Numbered from the stretch's first letter, positions 47,547 to 58,224 are shown. The stretch: 64,000 nucleotides of DNA from Marinobacter sp. BGYM27 (GCA_025153445.1 JANZNS010000005.1:372001-436000); one strand, 5' to 3'. Program-made: numbers and translations. Notes: generated from the letters alone by a model not told the origin.

Positions 47547-49223
47547 TTACTTGCCCCCTTTCGCCCAGGAATCGCGCAGAGTCACGGTACGGTTAAAAAC
47601 AGGCCGCCCACCCTCGGATCGCGCTGCATCAAAGAAGAAATAACCCTCACGCTCGAACTGATACGGGATGTCAGTCAACGGCGTCGCAAGGCTTTTCTCA
47701 ACACGCGCATTCTGCGTGATCTGCAACGACTCGGGATTAATATGCGTGACGAAATCCACGTCTTTATCGTTGTCCGGATTTTCTTCATTGAACAGACGAT
47801 CGTACAGATAGACGTCTGCATCGATACTATCGGTTGCAGACACCCAGTGGATCACGCCATTCGGCTTGTAGCCCTCAGGGTTGACGCCCAGTGTCGCCGG
47901 ATCATATTCGCAGCGAAGCTCAACAATATCGCCCTGGTCATCACGAATAATCTCGCGGCAGGTCATCACGTAACCGCCACGCAAGCGCACTGCCTGATCG
48001 GGCGCCAGACGCTTCCACTTGCGCGGAGGCTCTTCGACAAAGTCTTCCCGGTCGATATACAGGGTTTGGGTCCACGGCACCTCCCGGGTGCCCATTTCAG
48101 GATCCTGTGGGTGCACCGGCAGGGTCAGGGTTTCGGCCTGACCTTCGGGGTAATTCGTCAGCGTGACCTTCAGAGGCCGCATCACACACATCGCGCGTGG
48201 TGCGCGGGCGTTCAGATCTTCGCGGATGGCGTGCTCCAGCATGCCCACATCAACAGTGCCGCCGGCTTTGCTGACACCGACCATATCGCAGAACTGGCGA
48301 ATCGAAGCCGGTGTAAAGCCGCGACGACGCATTCCCGAGATGGTCGGCATGCGCGGATCGTCCCAGCTCTCGACGTGTCCTTCGTCGACCAGGCGCTTGA
48401 GCTTTCGCTTGCTGGTGATGGTGTAATTGAGGTTCAGCCGCGCAAATTCGATTTGGCGGGGCTTGCAGGGAACCGAAATGTTGTTGATAACCCAATCGTA
48501 AAGCGGGCGATGATCTTCAAATTCAAGCGTGCACAGCGAATGGGTAATACCTTCCATTGCATCGGATATCGGGTGCGTGAAGTCATACATCGGGTAGATG
48601 CACCACTTGTCACCGGTCTGATGGTGGGATGCATAACGAATACGGTAAAGAATGGGATCGCGCAGGTTTATATTGGGTGACGCCATATCGATCTTCGCGC
48701 GCAACACCAGGGCCCCGCCTTCGTGCTTGCCATCGCGCATTTCCTGGAACAGTGTCAGGTTCTCTGCCACCGGACGATCGCGATGGGGGCTGTTGCGACC
48801 AGGCGAGGTCAAAGACCCGCGATACTCCGCCATTTCGTCGGCCGTCAGCGCGCAAACATACGCCAGACCTTTTTCGATCAGCTCCACTGCAGCTGCGTAG
48901 ATCGTATCGAAATAGTCAGACGCGTAACGCACCTCGCCCGCCCACTCGCAGCCAAGCCATTTCACATCACGGGTAATGGCATCGATGTATTCCTGGGACT
49001 CTTTCTCGGGGTTGGTGTCATCAAAGCGCAGCGTGCAATCACCGCCAAAAGTTTCCGCAATGCCGAAGTTCAGGCAGATCGATTTGGCGTGACCAATATG
49101 CAGATATCCGTTGGGCTCAGGCGGGAACCGGGTCACCACTTTGCCCTGTTGCTGACCATTGGCAATGTTTTCTTCGATCAGGTTACGGATAAAGTTGTTG
49201 GCTTTTTTCGACTCTGCGCTCAT
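47547..49223 (-). CDS. glnS: Glutaminyl-tRNA synthetase
   Basis: A 558-residue class I synthetase charging tRNA-Gln. I chose ATG 49223 ([19 protein letters not shown]); the frame from 49304 adds unconserved residues. HIGH region as [14 protein letters not shown] (about 40-53), KMSKS variant as [11 protein letters not shown], and the two C-terminal anticodon beta-barrels. Presence of GlnS instead of GatCAB for glutamine fits a gammaproteobacterium. The ribosome site is weak (GACGAG). Confidence 0.96.
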   Translation of the reverse strand: MSAESKKANNFIRNLIEENIANGQQQGKVVTRFPPEPNGYLHIGHAKSICLNFGIAETFGGDCTLRFDDTNPEKESQEYIDAITRDVKWLGCEWAGEVRYASDYFDTIYAAAVELIEKGLAYVCALTADEMAEYRGSLTSPGRNSPHRDRPVAENLTLFQEMRDGKHEGGALVLRAKIDMASPNINLRDPILYRIRYASHHQTGDKWCIYPMYDFTHPISDAMEGITHSLCTLEFEDHRPLYDWVINNISVPCKPRQIEFARLNLNYTITSKRKLKRLVDEGHVESWDDPRMPTISGMRRRGFTPASIRQFCDMVGVSKAGGTVDVGMLEHAIREDLNARAPRAMCVMRPLKVTLTNYPEGQAETLTLPVHPQDPEMGTREVPWTQTLYIDREDFVEEPPRKWKRLAPDQAVRLRGGYVMTCREIIRDDQGDIVELRCEYDPATLGVNPEGYKPNGVIHWVSATDSIDADVYLYDRLFNEENPDNDKDVDFVTHINPESLQITQNARVEKSLATPLTDIPYQFEREGYFFFDAARSEGGRPVFNRTVTLRDSWAKGGK

Positions 49224-49462
49224 ATATACTCGTCTGACATGTAAATGGATGGTCAATGGAATGCGGCTATTATACGCATAGATGAGGACGTATCTCATGC
49301 ACACAGGCGTGCTCTCGCGTACAATTAGGCTTAATTTTTTATCACAGTCTCCATTGCGCCCGCACCGGAAGGTTGTATTGCAGCACCCGCCTGCTGTTTC
49401 AGCGTTATGAGACCGACACGTTAAACACCTATCAAGACTGACCCGACCTACAGGACCCCCAA

Positions 49463-49972
49463 ATGATTCTGCTGAAAACCAATCATGGCGATATCAAGAT
49501 CGAACTGGATTATGACAAGGCCCCGAAAAGCGCCGCGAACTTTGAACAATATGTCAAAGATGGCTTCTATGACGGTCTGATTTTCCATCGCGTCATCGGC
49601 AACTTCATGATTCAGGGCGGCGGTTTTGAACCGGGCATGATCCCCCGCAAAACCGGCGAGCCCATTCGCAATGAAGCCAACAATGGCCTCAGCAACATGA
49701 TCGGCACGGTTGCCATGGCACGCACCATGGATCCTCACTCAGCGACCGCGCAGTTTTTCATCAACGTCGAGAACAACGGTTTTCTTGACCATACCGCTGA
49801 AACTCCGGAAGGCTGGGGCTATACCGTATTCGGCAAGACCGTCGACAGCATGGATACCATCAACAGCATTCGTGGCGTGCGCACCACCATGATCCAGGGC
49901 CATCAGGATGTTCCGGCTGAGGAAGTGATTATCGAGAGTGCAGAAATCATCGAGGACGGAGGCGCAGCGTGA
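49463..49972 (+). CDS. ppiB: Cytoplasmic peptidyl-prolyl cis-trans isomerase (cyclophilin)
   Basis: A 169-residue cyclophilin without signal peptide. Active-site motifs are [15 protein letters not shown] (with catalytic R), [16 protein letters not shown] and [13 protein letters not shown], and the C-terminal region has [12 protein letters not shown]. It catalyses proline isomerisation in the cytoplasm. Divergent from glnS and overlapping lpxH by 4 bases, so the two are co-translated. Confidence 0.96.
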   Translation: MILLKTNHGDIKIELDYDKAPKSAANFEQYVKDGFYDGLIFHRVIGNFMIQGGGFEPGMIPRKTGEPIRNEANNGLSNMIGTVAMARTMDPHSATAQFFINVENNGFLDHTAETPEGWGYTVFGKTVDSMDTINSIRGVRTTMIQGHQDVPAEEVIIESAEIIEDGGAA

Positions 49973-50694
49973 CCACGCTGTTTATCTCGGACCTGCACCT
50001 CGTAGAATCGCGCCCGGATATTACCCGCGCCTTTCTGAACTTTCTTGAGCAGCGCGCTGCTAAAGCCGAAACCCTCTATATTCTGGGCGACTTTTTTGAA
50101 GCCTGGATCGGTGACGACGAGCACACACCGCTGCAGGATGAAGTGGCAGCAGCGCTGCGCAAGCTGACTGATGGCGGCACACGCCTCTACCTGATGCATG
50201 GAAACAGGGACTTCCTGATTGGTAACGCTTTCTGCGACAGCGTCGGCGGCGAATTGCTGGATGATCCAACGGTGATTGATCTTTATGGCACCCCCACCCT
50301 GATAATGCATGGCGACAGCCTGTGCACAGCGGATGTGGAATACCAGAAGTTCAGAGCCAGCATGCGCAACGCCCAGTGGCAGGAGATGTTCCTCAAGCGT
50401 CCGCTGGCCGACAGGCAACTGGTTGCCCGCCAACTACGCGAAATCAGCATGGCCAAGAACAAGGGCAAAGACGAGTTCATCATGGACGTGACACCAGAAG
50501 AAGTCGTCAAGGACATGGAGTCTCACAAGGTCCAACTTATGATACACGGTCACACGCACCGCCCTGCAGTGCATGACCATGAGGCAAACGGCCAACCTGC
50601 GCAGCGTATTGTGCTAGGCGACTGGGACAAGCATGTCTGGTGGCTGGAAGCGGAACCTGATCGCAAGCCTGAACTGAAGAAAGAGCCGCTCTGA
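49969..50694 (+). CDS. lpxH: UDP-2,3-diacylglucosamine hydrolase
   Basis: A 241-residue metallophosphoesterase of lipid A synthesis producing lipid X at the inner-membrane surface. Metal-binding motifs are FISDLHL (about 4-10), LGDFFEAWIGDD, HGNRDFLIG and HGHTHRPAVH. The start is a GTG overlapping the ppiB stop (GTGA). It confirms a lipopolysaccharide-bearing cell. Ends at a bidirectional terminator. Confidence 0.95.
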   Translation: MTTLFISDLHLVESRPDITRAFLNFLEQRAAKAETLYILGDFFEAWIGDDEHTPLQDEVAAALRKLTDGGTRLYLMHGNRDFLIGNAFCDSVGGELLDDPTVIDLYGTPTLIMHGDSLCTADVEYQKFRASMRNAQWQEMFLKRPLADRQLVARQLREISMAKNKGKDEFIMDVTPEEVVKDMESHKVQLMIHGHTHRPAVHDHEANGQPAQRIVLGDWDKHVWWLEAEPDRKPELKKEPL

Positions 50695-50706
50695 CAGACC
50701 GGCAAA

Positions 50707-50735
50707 CAAAAAAAGGGGCCAATTGGCCCCTTTTT
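50707..50735. terminator. Bidirectional terminator, lpxH / fpr
   Basis: AAAAAAAGGGGCC-AATT-GGCCCCTTTTT between convergent genes. A second short hairpin, CCCGCG-N7-CGCGGG, follows at 50742-50760. Confidence 0.9.
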
Positions 50736-50779
50736 CTATGCCCCGCGTTTACAGCGCGGGACTAGCGCATAACGTCGCA

Positions 50780-51550
50780 TTATTTCTCTACGAACGCCCG
50801 CTCAATCACGTAATGTCCAAGGTCGCCCTGACGCGCTTCCTTGAAGCCCTGCGCATCGAGAATTGCACAGGTGTCCTTCAACATGCTCGGACTACCGCAA
50901 ATCATAAAGCGGTCGTCTTCGGTATTGAACTCAGGCAAACCCAGATCCGACATCAACTTGCCGCTTGCCATCAGGTCTGTCAGGCGCCCCTGGTTGCGGA
51001 AAGCCTCTCGGGTAACCGTTGGGTAGTAAAGCAGCTTGCCGTGCACCATCTCGCCGAAAAATTCGTTATCAGGCAAACCGCTGATTTCCTCCTGATAAGC
51101 CAGCTCAGATACATGGCGCACACCGTGCGTCACAATCACTTTGTCAAAACGCTCATAAACCTCGGGATCCTTGATGATGCTCAGGAACGGCGCCAGCCCT
51201 GTTCCGGTGCTGATCAGGTACAGGTTACGCCCTGGCAGCAGTTGATCAACGATCAGGGTGCCCGTTGGCTTACGACTCACAAGGATCTCGTCGCCGACTT
51301 CGATTTTCTGCAGCTTGGACGTTAACGGGCCGTCCTGCACCTTGATGGAGAAGAACTCAAGTTCCTCTTCATAATTAGCACTGGCAATACTGTAGGCGCG
51401 CATCAGCGGCTTACCTTCGGTTTCCAGACCGATCATGATGAAGTGGCCATTCTTGAAACGGAAGCCGGCATCCCGGGTTGTCTTGAAACTGAACAGGGTA
51501 TCGTTCCAGTGACGGACACTGGTGACACGCTCGAGATTCATATTGCTCAT
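50780..51550 (-). CDS. fpr: Ferredoxin/flavodoxin-NADP reductase
   Basis: A 256-residue FAD enzyme exchanging electrons between NADPH and ferredoxin or flavodoxin. I chose ATG 51550 (MSNMNLERVTSVRHW), preceded by GGAG; the upstream ATG at 51577 lacks one. FAD site RAYSIAS (about 51-57 ), NADP site STGTGLAPFLSI, and C-terminal FVEK, as in the Pseudomonas subclass. Divergent from the LysR gene at 51663, matching the fpr-finR pair known from Pseudomonas. Confidence 0.94.
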   Translation of the reverse strand: MSNMNLERVTSVRHWNDTLFSFKTTRDAGFRFKNGHFIMIGLETEGKPLMRAYSIASANYEEELEFFSIKVQDGPLTSKLQKIEVGDEILVSRKPTGTLIVDQLLPGRNLYLISTGTGLAPFLSIIKDPEVYERFDKVIVTHGVRHVSELAYQEEISGLPDNEFFGEMVHGKLLYYPTVTREAFRNQGRLTDLMASGKLMSDLGLPEFNTEDDRFMICGSPSMLKDTCAILDAQGFKEARQGDLGHYVIERAFVEK

Positions 51551-51652
51551 TGCGATTACTCCGCTGATGAGAGGCATAATTTCAGGTTGAGAGCAGTTTA
51601 CCGCAAGAGTAACCTATCGACAAAATGGGATATTTTCATAACCTTATTCGGA

Positions 51653-51664
51653 ATTATCGATAAT
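51653..51664. promoter_or_regulatory. 12-bp palindrome over the finR start
   Basis: ATTATCGATAAT is a perfect palindrome ending in the first two bases of the finR start codon. It is a candidate autoregulatory site for the LysR-type regulator in the 112-base divergent promoter region. Confidence 0.35.
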
Positions 51665-52562
51665 GAAATACACATTCCGCCAACTGGAAGTTTTTTTAGC
51701 TGCTGCCAGCATGGAAAACATCACCAAAGCCGCGGAATCACTGGCCATGTCGCAATCCGCCGCAAGCAGCGCACTGAAGGAGCTCGAGTCCCAGTTCGAC
51801 ATTCTGCTTTTCGATCGCGTCGGTAAACGCTTACAACTCAACGAGCTCGGCAGACTGTTTCGCCCGCAGGTTGAAGCACTTCTGGCCCAGGGCGCCGAGC
51901 TCCAGCAAGCATTCAGTCAGCATGCGGAAGCAGGCGCCCTTAAAGTCGGCGCGACCCTGACAATTGGCAACTACCTTGCCGTTGGTGTCATGGCGAACTA
52001 CATGCGTACCCAGCCGCACGCCCGCGTATCGCTGGAAGTCGCAAACACCAGCACCATTGCCCGCCGCGTGAAAGATTTCGAACTGGATATCGGCCTTATA
52101 GAAGGCGAGCTTCAATCGGCAGAGCTGGAGGTTATACCCTGGCGGTCGGATGAACTCGTGGTGTTTTGTGCACCGGATCATCCTCTCGCCCGCAGAAAGC
52201 GCCTTGGCGATGACGATCTGCGTGAAGCGACCTGGATCATGAGGGAGCCGGGATCCGGCACCCGGCAAACATTCGAGCGAGGGATGCACGGCATACTGTC
52301 CGACCTGAACATCCTGCTTGAGCTTGAGCATACCGAAGCAATCAAGCGGGCGGTAGAGGCAAATCTGGGCATTGGCTGCCTGTCCCGGGTATGCCTCGCA
52401 GACGCCTTCCGGCGAGGCAGTCTGGTGCCCTTAAATGTACCGGAGTACCGCCAGTTTGATCGTCAGTTCTACTTTATTCTGCATCGACAGAAATACCGCA
52501 GCGCCGGCATAGCCAGCTGGATGGAACTCTGCCGGGCACTTAAAACAGACAACAAAGACTGA
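51663..52562 (+). CDS. finR: LysR-family regulator, FinR-like
   Basis: A 299-residue LysR-type activator with an N-terminal winged helix (about 1-60: FLAAASMENITKAAESLAMSQSAASSALKELE) and a C-terminal substrate-binding domain (about 90-290). In Pseudomonas putida, FinR is divergent from fpr and activates it under superoxide stress; the gene arrangement here is the same. Assignment rests on context plus family. No ribosome site is obvious, but the ATG fits the standard LysR N-terminus (MKYTFRQLEVF). Confidence 0.85.
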   Translation: MKYTFRQLEVFLAAASMENITKAAESLAMSQSAASSALKELESQFDILLFDRVGKRLQLNELGRLFRPQVEALLAQGAELQQAFSQHAEAGALKVGATLTIGNYLAVGVMANYMRTQPHARVSLEVANTSTIARRVKDFELDIGLIEGELQSAELEVIPWRSDELVVFCAPDHPLARRKRLGDDDLREATWIMREPGSGTRQTFERGMHGILSDLNILLELEHTEAIKRAVEANLGIGCLSRVCLADAFRRGSLVPLNVPEYRQFDRQFYFILHRQKYRSAGIASWMELCRALKTDNKD

Positions 52563-52577
52563 TTTTGCAACGCCTGC

Positions 52578-53186
52578 TTATTGCTCGATAGGCCCACTGT
52601 GAAATCGGAATTCGGTGTCAGGCGACTGAATCAACTCCTTCTCGATTTCAAGAAACAGCTCAACCCGGTCATCAATCGGTTCATCAGAGGCTTTTTCGGC
52701 CAGCGTCAGGTAATCACGGTAGTGCCGCGCCTCTGATTTCAGCAGACTGCTATAAAAGGATGCCAGTTCATCGTCCAGATGCGGCACCAACGCCGCGAAA
52801 CGCTCGCACGAGCGTGCTTCGATAATGGCGCCAACCACCATGACATCAACCAGACGCCCCGGATCATCCTGCCGGATCTCTTTTCGCAGCCCCGTTGCGT
52901 AACGCGCCGCGGTCAGGTGACCATACTGAATGCCACGCTTGTTGATAATCGCCAACACCTGCTCGAAATGACGCAGCTCTTCGCGCGCAAGCCTGGACAT
53001 CCGATTAAGCAGATCGGAATTCTCCACATACCGGTACATCAAGCCTAACGCCGTGGACGCGGCCTTCTTTTCACAGTGCGCGTGATCGATCAACATGATG
53101 CCCTGTGCGTCCAGGGCGTTCTCTATCCATCTGGACGGCGTCGGACACCGCAAAAAATCGTGTATTTCAGCGAGTGCGGCTTGCAT
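52578..53186 (-). CDS. miaE: tRNA 2-methylthio-N6-isopentenyladenosine hydroxylase
   Basis: A 202-residue diiron oxygenase hydroxylating the ms2i6A base at tRNA position 37. I chose ATG 53186 (MQAALAEIHDFLRCPTP), with AGGGGA upstream; the frame from 53303 adds 39 unconserved residues. Four iron-ligand helices are visible: DHAHCEKKAA, EELRHFEQV, IEARSCERF and EARHYRDY. Convergent with finR, 15 bases apart. The modification implies miaA and miaB elsewhere in the genome. Confidence 0.93.
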   Translation of the reverse strand: MQAALAEIHDFLRCPTPSRWIENALDAQGIMLIDHAHCEKKAASTALGLMYRYVENSDLLNRMSRLAREELRHFEQVLAIINKRGIQYGHLTAARYATGLRKEIRQDDPGRLVDVMVVGAIIEARSCERFAALVPHLDDELASFYSSLLKSEARHYRDYLTLAEKASDEPIDDRVELFLEIEKELIQSPDTEFRFHSGPIEQ

Positions 53187-53578
53187 ATTCTGGGTTCCCC
53201 TACTTCCGATGGCGGGCATTATACACAAAGCATACCGGTTGAATTCGGTCGGCTTGAAACAGCTAAAACAAAGCCTGCAAACGGCCGTTTGCAGCGTGCG
53301 CATTTACCGGAAGTTGACCTGACAACAATCGCCCAGCTTAACTTTTCACCGCGTTTCCTATAAAATCCTGCGCCTGAACTAACGCCCAGGGAACCAAAGA
53401 CGGCTCCCTAATCAACTATAAACCCCCCGCTATAAAGAAGGAGCCACTGAATAAGTAACTTGCCTGTCGCTGTGGCCGTCTTCCGAGACACCTTTATCCC
53501 CCCGGCGACCTGCGTAACCTATTTATTCAGTGCCTCCTCTCCACACTGCGGGGCATCCTAACTGATGAGGGTCTTACC
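53187..53578. other. miaE-acnB intergenic region containing the acnB leader
   Basis: 392 bases without a gene. It holds promoter sequence for miaE on the left and the acnB leader on the right, including a 98-base inverted-repeat structure at 53440-53537. Confidence 0.6.
53440..53537. repeat. 98-bp inverted-repeat structure in the acnB leader
   Basis: GGAGCCACTGAATAA (53440-53454) pairs with TTATTCAGTGCCTCC (53523-53537) at 14 of 15 positions. Inside the 68-base loop GTCGCTG (53466-53472) pairs with CGGCGAC (53503-53509). The structure ends 41 bases before the acnB start. No flanking target duplication is visible, so I read it as a leader structure, not a transposon. Confidence 0.65.
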
Positions 53579-56179
53579 GTGTTAGAAGCATATCGTGCAC
53601 ACGTCGAAGAGCGCGCAGCTCAGGGCATTCCTCCCAAGCCGCTGAACGCCGAGCAAACTGCCGCGCTGGTTGAACTACTGAAGAACCCGCCTGCTGGCGA
53701 AGAAGATACGCTGGTTGATCTGCTTGAAAATCGCGTCCCACCCGGGGTCGACGAAGCCGCGTACGTCAAAGCCGCTTTCCTGACAGCCATCCTCAAGGAT
53801 GAAGCCACTTCACCGCTGATCGACAAGCCCAAAGCCATTCAATTGCTGGGCATGATGCAGGGTGGCTACAACATTGCCACTCTGGTTGAGCAACTGGACA
53901 ATGCTGAACTGGCAGAACTGGCTGCAGTGCAGCTCAAGAAAACCCTGCTGATGTTCGACGCCTTCAATGATGTGAAGGACAGAATGGACGCTGGCAACGC
54001 CGTCGCCAAAGAGATCATGGAATCCTGGGCCAACGCTGAGTGGTTTACCGGCAAGAAGAAAGTACCTGAAAGCATCAAGATGACCGTTTTCAAGGTGACC
54101 GGTGAAACCAACACTGACGACCTGTCACCTGCTCCTGATGCCTGGTCACGTCCTGACATCCCGCTGCATGCCCGCGCTGCCTACAAGATGGAACGCGATG
54201 GCCTGAAGCCGGAACAGCCAGGCCAGGTTGGCCCAATGAGCCAGATCGACGAAATCAAGGCCAAAGGCCTGCCGGTTGCCTTCGTGGGTGACGTGGTCGG
54301 TACCGGTTCTTCGCGTAAGTCTGCAACCAACTCGGTACTCTGGTTCTTCGGTGAAGATATGCCGGGCGTGCCCAACAAGCGCAGCGGCGGTGTCTGTATC
54401 GGTAACAAGGTCGCGCCTATTTTCTTCAACACAATGGAAGATGCCGGCGCACTGGTTTTCGAAGCACCTGTTGATGACATGCACATGGGCGATGTGATTG
54501 ATATCCGTCCCTATGAAGGCAAGATCCTGAACGAGAATGGCGATGTCATCTCCGAGTTCGGATTCAAATCAGACGTTATCCTGGACGAAGTTCAGGCCGG
54601 CGGCCGTATCCCGCTGATCATCGGCCGCGGTCTGACCAACAAGGCCCGCGAAACGCTGGGGCTGGGCGCTACTGACCTGTTCCGTCTGCCAAAAGACCCT
54701 GAAGAAGGCACCAAAGGCTTCACCCTCGCCCAGAAAATGGTCGGCAAGGCGTGTGGTCTGCCAGAAGGCAAAGGCGTTCGTCCTAACACCTACTGCGAAC
54801 CCAAGATGACAACGGTTGGCTCACAGGACACCACCGGTCCGATGACCCGTGATGAGCTGAAAGATCTGGCCTGCCTTGGCTTCCAGTCTGATCTGGTCAT
54901 GCAGTCTTTCTGTCACACCGCGGCCTATCCGAAGCCGGTTGACGTTGAAATGCAGCACACCATGCCTGACTTCATCCAGACCCGTGGCGGTGTTGCCCTG
55001 CGTCCTGGCGACGGCATCATCCACTCCTGGCTGAACCGTATGCTGCTGCCTGACACTGTCGGCACCGGCGGCGATTCCCACACCCGCTTCCCGATGGGTA
55101 TCTCCTTCCCTGCGGGTTCCGGTCTGGTGGCTTTCGCAGCGGCGACCGGCGTTATGCCACTGGACATGCCTGAATCTGTACTGGTGCGCTTCAAAGGCGA
55201 AATGCAGCCAGGCATCACCCTGCGTGATCTGGTACACGCCATTCCGCTGTACGGCATCAAGCAAGGCATGCTGACCGTTGAGAAGAAAGGCAAGATCAAC
55301 GAATTCTCCGGTCGTGTACTGGAAATCGAAGGTCTTGAGAGCCTGACTGTCGAGCAGGCATTTGAACTGTCAGACGCCTCAGCAGAGCGGTCTGCGGCTG
55401 GTTGCACCATCAACCTGTCGGAAGATTCAGTTGCCGAGTACCTGCGTTCCAACATTACCATGCTGCGCTGGATGATTGCCGAAGGTTACGGCGATCCACG
55501 TACGCTTGAGCGTCGCGCCAAGGCGATGGAAGCGTGGCTGGCTGAGCCTTCACTGATGCGTGCAGACAAAGATGCTGAATACGCTCACGTGATCGAAATT
55601 GATCTGGCTGACATCAAAGAGCCAATCGTGTGCTGCCCGAACGACCCTGACGACGCCAAGCTGCTGTCAGAAGTCGCTGGCGACAAGGTTGACGAAGTAT
55701 TCATCGGCTCTTGCATGACCAACATCGGTCACTTCCGCGCAGCAGGTAAACTGCTTGAGCAGAACAAGGAACCGCTGAAAACCCGTCTGTGGATGTCACC
55801 GCCAACCAAGATGGACGAAGCCCAGCTGATGGAAGAAGGCTACTTCAACATCTACGGCACTGCCGGTGTGCGTACCGAAATGCCAGGCTGCTCACTGTGT
55901 ATGGGTAACCAGGCGCGTGTGGCTGCGAAGTCTACGGTGCTGTCGACCTCTACCCGTAACTTCCCGAACCGTCTGGGTGATGGTGCCAATGTGTACCTGA
56001 CCTCTGCGGAACTGGCTGCGGTAGGCGCGGTTCTGGGTAAACTGCCCAGCCCTGCTGAGTACATGGAGTACGCCAAGGACCTGAACAGCATGTCGAAAGA
56101 CATCTACAAGTACCTGAACTTTGATCAAATGGAAAAGTACACTTCCAAGGCTGCCACGGCTAACGCCGAATCAGCCTGA
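53579..56179 (+). CDS. acnB: Aconitate hydratase B
   Basis: An 866-residue AcnB, the major TCA-cycle aconitase converting citrate to isocitrate; typical length. The N-terminal HEAT-like domain ([22 protein letters not shown]) distinguishes AcnB from AcnA. The GTG start has GAGGG 8 bases upstream. 4Fe-4S and active-site motifs include [31 protein letters not shown] and [12 protein letters not shown], the cysteines being cluster ligands. When the cluster is lost, aconitases can bind RNA; the structured leader may be relevant. Followed by a strong terminator. Confidence 0.97.
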   Translation: MLEAYRAHVEERAAQGIPPKPLNAEQTAALVELLKNPPAGEEDTLVDLLENRVPPGVDEAAYVKAAFLTAILKDEATSPLIDKPKAIQLLGMMQGGYNIATLVEQLDNAELAELAAVQLKKTLLMFDAFNDVKDRMDAGNAVAKEIMESWANAEWFTGKKKVPESIKMTVFKVTGETNTDDLSPAPDAWSRPDIPLHARAAYKMERDGLKPEQPGQVGPMSQIDEIKAKGLPVAFVGDVVGTGSSRKSATNSVLWFFGEDMPGVPNKRSGGVCIGNKVAPIFFNTMEDAGALVFEAPVDDMHMGDVIDIRPYEGKILNENGDVISEFGFKSDVILDEVQAGGRIPLIIGRGLTNKARETLGLGATDLFRLPKDPEEGTKGFTLAQKMVGKACGLPEGKGVRPNTYCEPKMTTVGSQDTTGPMTRDELKDLACLGFQSDLVMQSFCHTAAYPKPVDVEMQHTMPDFIQTRGGVALRPGDGIIHSWLNRMLLPDTVGTGGDSHTRFPMGISFPAGSGLVAFAAATGVMPLDMPESVLVRFKGEMQPGITLRDLVHAIPLYGIKQGMLTVEKKGKINEFSGRVLEIEGLESLTVEQAFELSDASAERSAAGCTINLSEDSVAEYLRSNITMLRWMIAEGYGDPRTLERRAKAMEAWLAEPSLMRADKDAEYAHVIEIDLADIKEPIVCCPNDPDDAKLLSEVAGDKVDEVFIGSCMTNIGHFRAAGKLLEQNKEPLKTRLWMSPPTKMDEAQLMEEGYFNIYGTAGVRTEMPGCSLCMGNQARVAAKSTVLSTSTRNFPNRLGDGANVYLTSAELAAVGAVLGKLPSPAEYMEYAKDLNSMSKDIYKYLNFDQMEKYTSKAATANAESA

Positions 56180-56211
56180 TCAACAGGTAAGTTGAAGGGT
56201 TGAAAGCCCTG

Positions 56212-56248
56212 AAAAACGCCAGCCTTTCGGGGCTGGCGTTTTTTTTCG
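56212..56248 (+). terminator. Rho-independent terminator of acnB
   Basis: AACGCCAGCC-TTTCGG-GGCTGGCGTT followed by eight T's. Confidence 0.95.
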
Positions 56249-56283
56249 CCAGTAACTGACACGCCGTTTTCATGGAGAGCACC

Positions 56284-56739
56284 ATGGACCCACAGACCCC
56301 CTGCCCCTGTGGCAGCAAGCAACCATATTCTAACTGCTGCTATCCCTTTCATCAGGGAACCGACGCCCGTTCTCCAGAGGCATTGATGAGATCCCGCTAC
56401 ACAGCCTTTGTGACCGGCGATGTGGCGTACCTCACGCAAACATGGCACCCGGATACCCGTCCCGAAAACCTGAGTCTTGAAGGCTCTCCCGAATGGACAT
56501 CTCTCACTATACTGTCTTCGGATGAAACACAGGCGACCGGCAAGGTGCACTTCCGTGCGCTATACCGGGAACAGGATCAATGGGGATATCTGGAAGAGCA
56601 TTCGGACTTTGTTAAAGAAGACGGTCGCTGGTACTACCTTTACGGAGAACCCAAACAGGGCATTTTCAAACCGGGTAGAAACGACCCCTGCCCCTGCGGT
56701 AGCGGCAAGAAATTCAAAACCTGCTGCATTAACTGGTAG
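56284..56739 (+). CDS. YchJ-family protein with two SEC-C motifs
   Basis: A 151-residue protein of the YchJ (UPF0225) family. I chose ATG 56284 ([10 protein letters not shown]), with GGAGAG upstream; an ATG at 56272 is alternative. Zinc-binding SEC-C motifs stand at both ends: [13 protein letters not shown] (about 6-18) and [13 protein letters not shown] (near the C-terminus), flanking a conserved NTF2-like middle ([18 protein letters not shown]). Exact biochemical role unknown; SEC-C domains bind zinc and often proteins. Convergent with nuoN. Confidence 0.9.
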   Translation: MDPQTPCPCGSKQPYSNCCYPFHQGTDARSPEALMRSRYTAFVTGDVAYLTQTWHPDTRPENLSLEGSPEWTSLTILSSDETQATGKVHFRALYREQDQWGYLEEHSDFVKEDGRWYYLYGEPKQGIFKPGRNDPCPCGSGKKFKTCCINW

Positions 56740-56778
56740 GCCAAAATCAGCCGGTGAACACGGCTGTTCGTCGCGCTA

Positions 56779-58224
56779 TTAATGCACGGGCGACGTGAGT
56801 ACCGACATCCAGTCGATGACCGGTGTTGGATATACGCCAAACGCAATCACCAGCAGCGCCAGACCCAACACAACCACACCACCGGCCTTCATTCCCCAAT
56901 TGTCAGGCGCGTCGCGACCCCGCATTCCCGGCTCAACCAGATAAAGCGTCACCATCACCCGCAAGTAATAGTAAAGCCCAATCACGCTGCCCGCGATGAT
57001 ACCTCCGACCAGCCACCAGCGCCCGGCCTCGACACCCAGAGCGACAATATAGAACTTGCCTATAAAGCCTGCCGTAAAGGGAATCCCTGCGAGAGACAGC
57101 AAACAGACCGTCAATACCGCGGCAAGATACGGGCGACGCCAGAACAGCCCACGATAATGGTGAAGTGCCGATGCATCCTCACCGCTATACGGGCTGGAAA
57201 GCAGCGTCACCACGCCAAACGCACCGAGCGTTGTCATCAGATAGGTGATCAGGTAGATGCCAGCGGTTTCAACAGCAAGCCCATCTGCCACGACCAAAGC
57301 AACCAGGAGATACCCGAAATGGGCAATAGATGAATAGCCGAGCAGCCGCTTGAGGTTCGTCTGAATCAACGCCAACAGGTTGCCCACAATCATTGTCAGC
57401 AGCGCCAGGCCACCGAGCACGGTGTGCAGCCATTCCACATGAAAAGCCGGAGCCACCATCACGATCCGCAGCAGCACGATGAAAACCGCTGCCTTGCTGG
57501 CCGTCGCCAGAAACGTCGCCGCAGGCCCAGGGCCACCCTGATAAACATCAGGCGTCCACAGGTGGAAGGGTACAATCGACAGTTTGAAGCCCAGCCCCAC
57601 CAGCATGAGGCCGGCACCCGCCAGCGCCCAGGCTCCACCACCGCTGCTTTCGAGCCCTGCAAGCAACCCGGCAATGTCCAGACGCCCCGACTGGGAGTAC
57701 AACAGCGCCATACCGAACAGCAAAAAGGCCGTGGCTGCTGCTGACAACACAAGGTACTTGATACCCGACTCGAGCGAACGCTTGTCGCGATAGGTATAGG
57801 CCAGCATGCCGTATAACGGCATTGACAGTAGTTCCAACCCGAAAAACAGCGTCGCGAGATGCTGGCTGGCGACCAGCACCATGCCGCCCGCTGCCGCGCA
57901 AAGCATCAGGAGGTAGAACTCCTCCTTCCGGCCCGGGTAGCCTTCCAGATAAGCGTGACTCATGGTCAGGCAAGCCAGTGTTGACGCCAACACGAGCACC
58001 ATACCCAGCATGCTCAAGCGATCAAATACCAACAGCGGTGTCGACACATCGCCTGCGCTGTACACCAGATACAGTGACACCAGTGCCAGGTTCAAACCGA
58101 GTATCGACACCAATGCTGTGGCCGCGTGCTGCCGGCGCCAGGCAATGCCCAGCATCACGGTGACTGCGGTGGCACAAACCAGAATAACGGGCGTCAATGC
58201 CATCATGTGCGCGCTTGTCAGCAT
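56779..58224 (-). CDS. nuoN: NADH-quinone oxidoreductase subunit N
   Basis: A 481-residue antiporter-like subunit of complex I, 13-14 membrane helices. Conserved charged sites include the lysine in the GGPGPAATF region and in SKAAVF. It is the last gene of the nuo operon; its start overlaps the nuoM stop by one base (TAATG). Proton-pumping role in the membrane arm. Confidence 0.96.
   Translation of the reverse strand: MLTSAHMMALTPVILVCATAVTVMLGIAWRRQHAATALVSILGLNLALVSLYLVYSAGDVSTPLLVFDRLSMLGMVLVLASTLACLTMSHAYLEGYPGRKEEFYLLMLCAAAGGMVLVASQHLATLFFGLELLSMPLYGMLAYTYRDKRSLESGIKYLVLSAAATAFLLFGMALLYSQSGRLDIAGLLAGLESSGGGAWALAGAGLMLVGLGFKLSIVPFHLWTPDVYQGGPGPAATFLATASKAAVFIVLLRIVMVAPAFHVEWLHTVLGGLALLTMIVGNLLALIQTNLKRLLGYSSIAHFGYLLVALVVADGLAVETAGIYLITYLMTTLGAFGVVTLLSSPYSGEDASALHHYRGLFWRRPYLAAVLTVCLLSLAGIPFTAGFIGKFYIVALGVEAGRWWLVGGIIAGSVIGLYYYLRVMVTLYLVEPGMRGRDAPDNWGMKAGGVVVLGLALLVIAFGVYPTPVIDWMSVLTSPVH

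Noticed and set aside
47358-48680. 440-codon plus-strand frame
   Set aside because: Antisense to the glnS/cysS junction; HIGH and KMSKS-type motifs on the minus strand decide the coding strand.
53440-53537. Miniature transposon
   Set aside because: The terminal repeats fit, but no flanking target duplication and no second copy in the window. Kept only as a leader structure.
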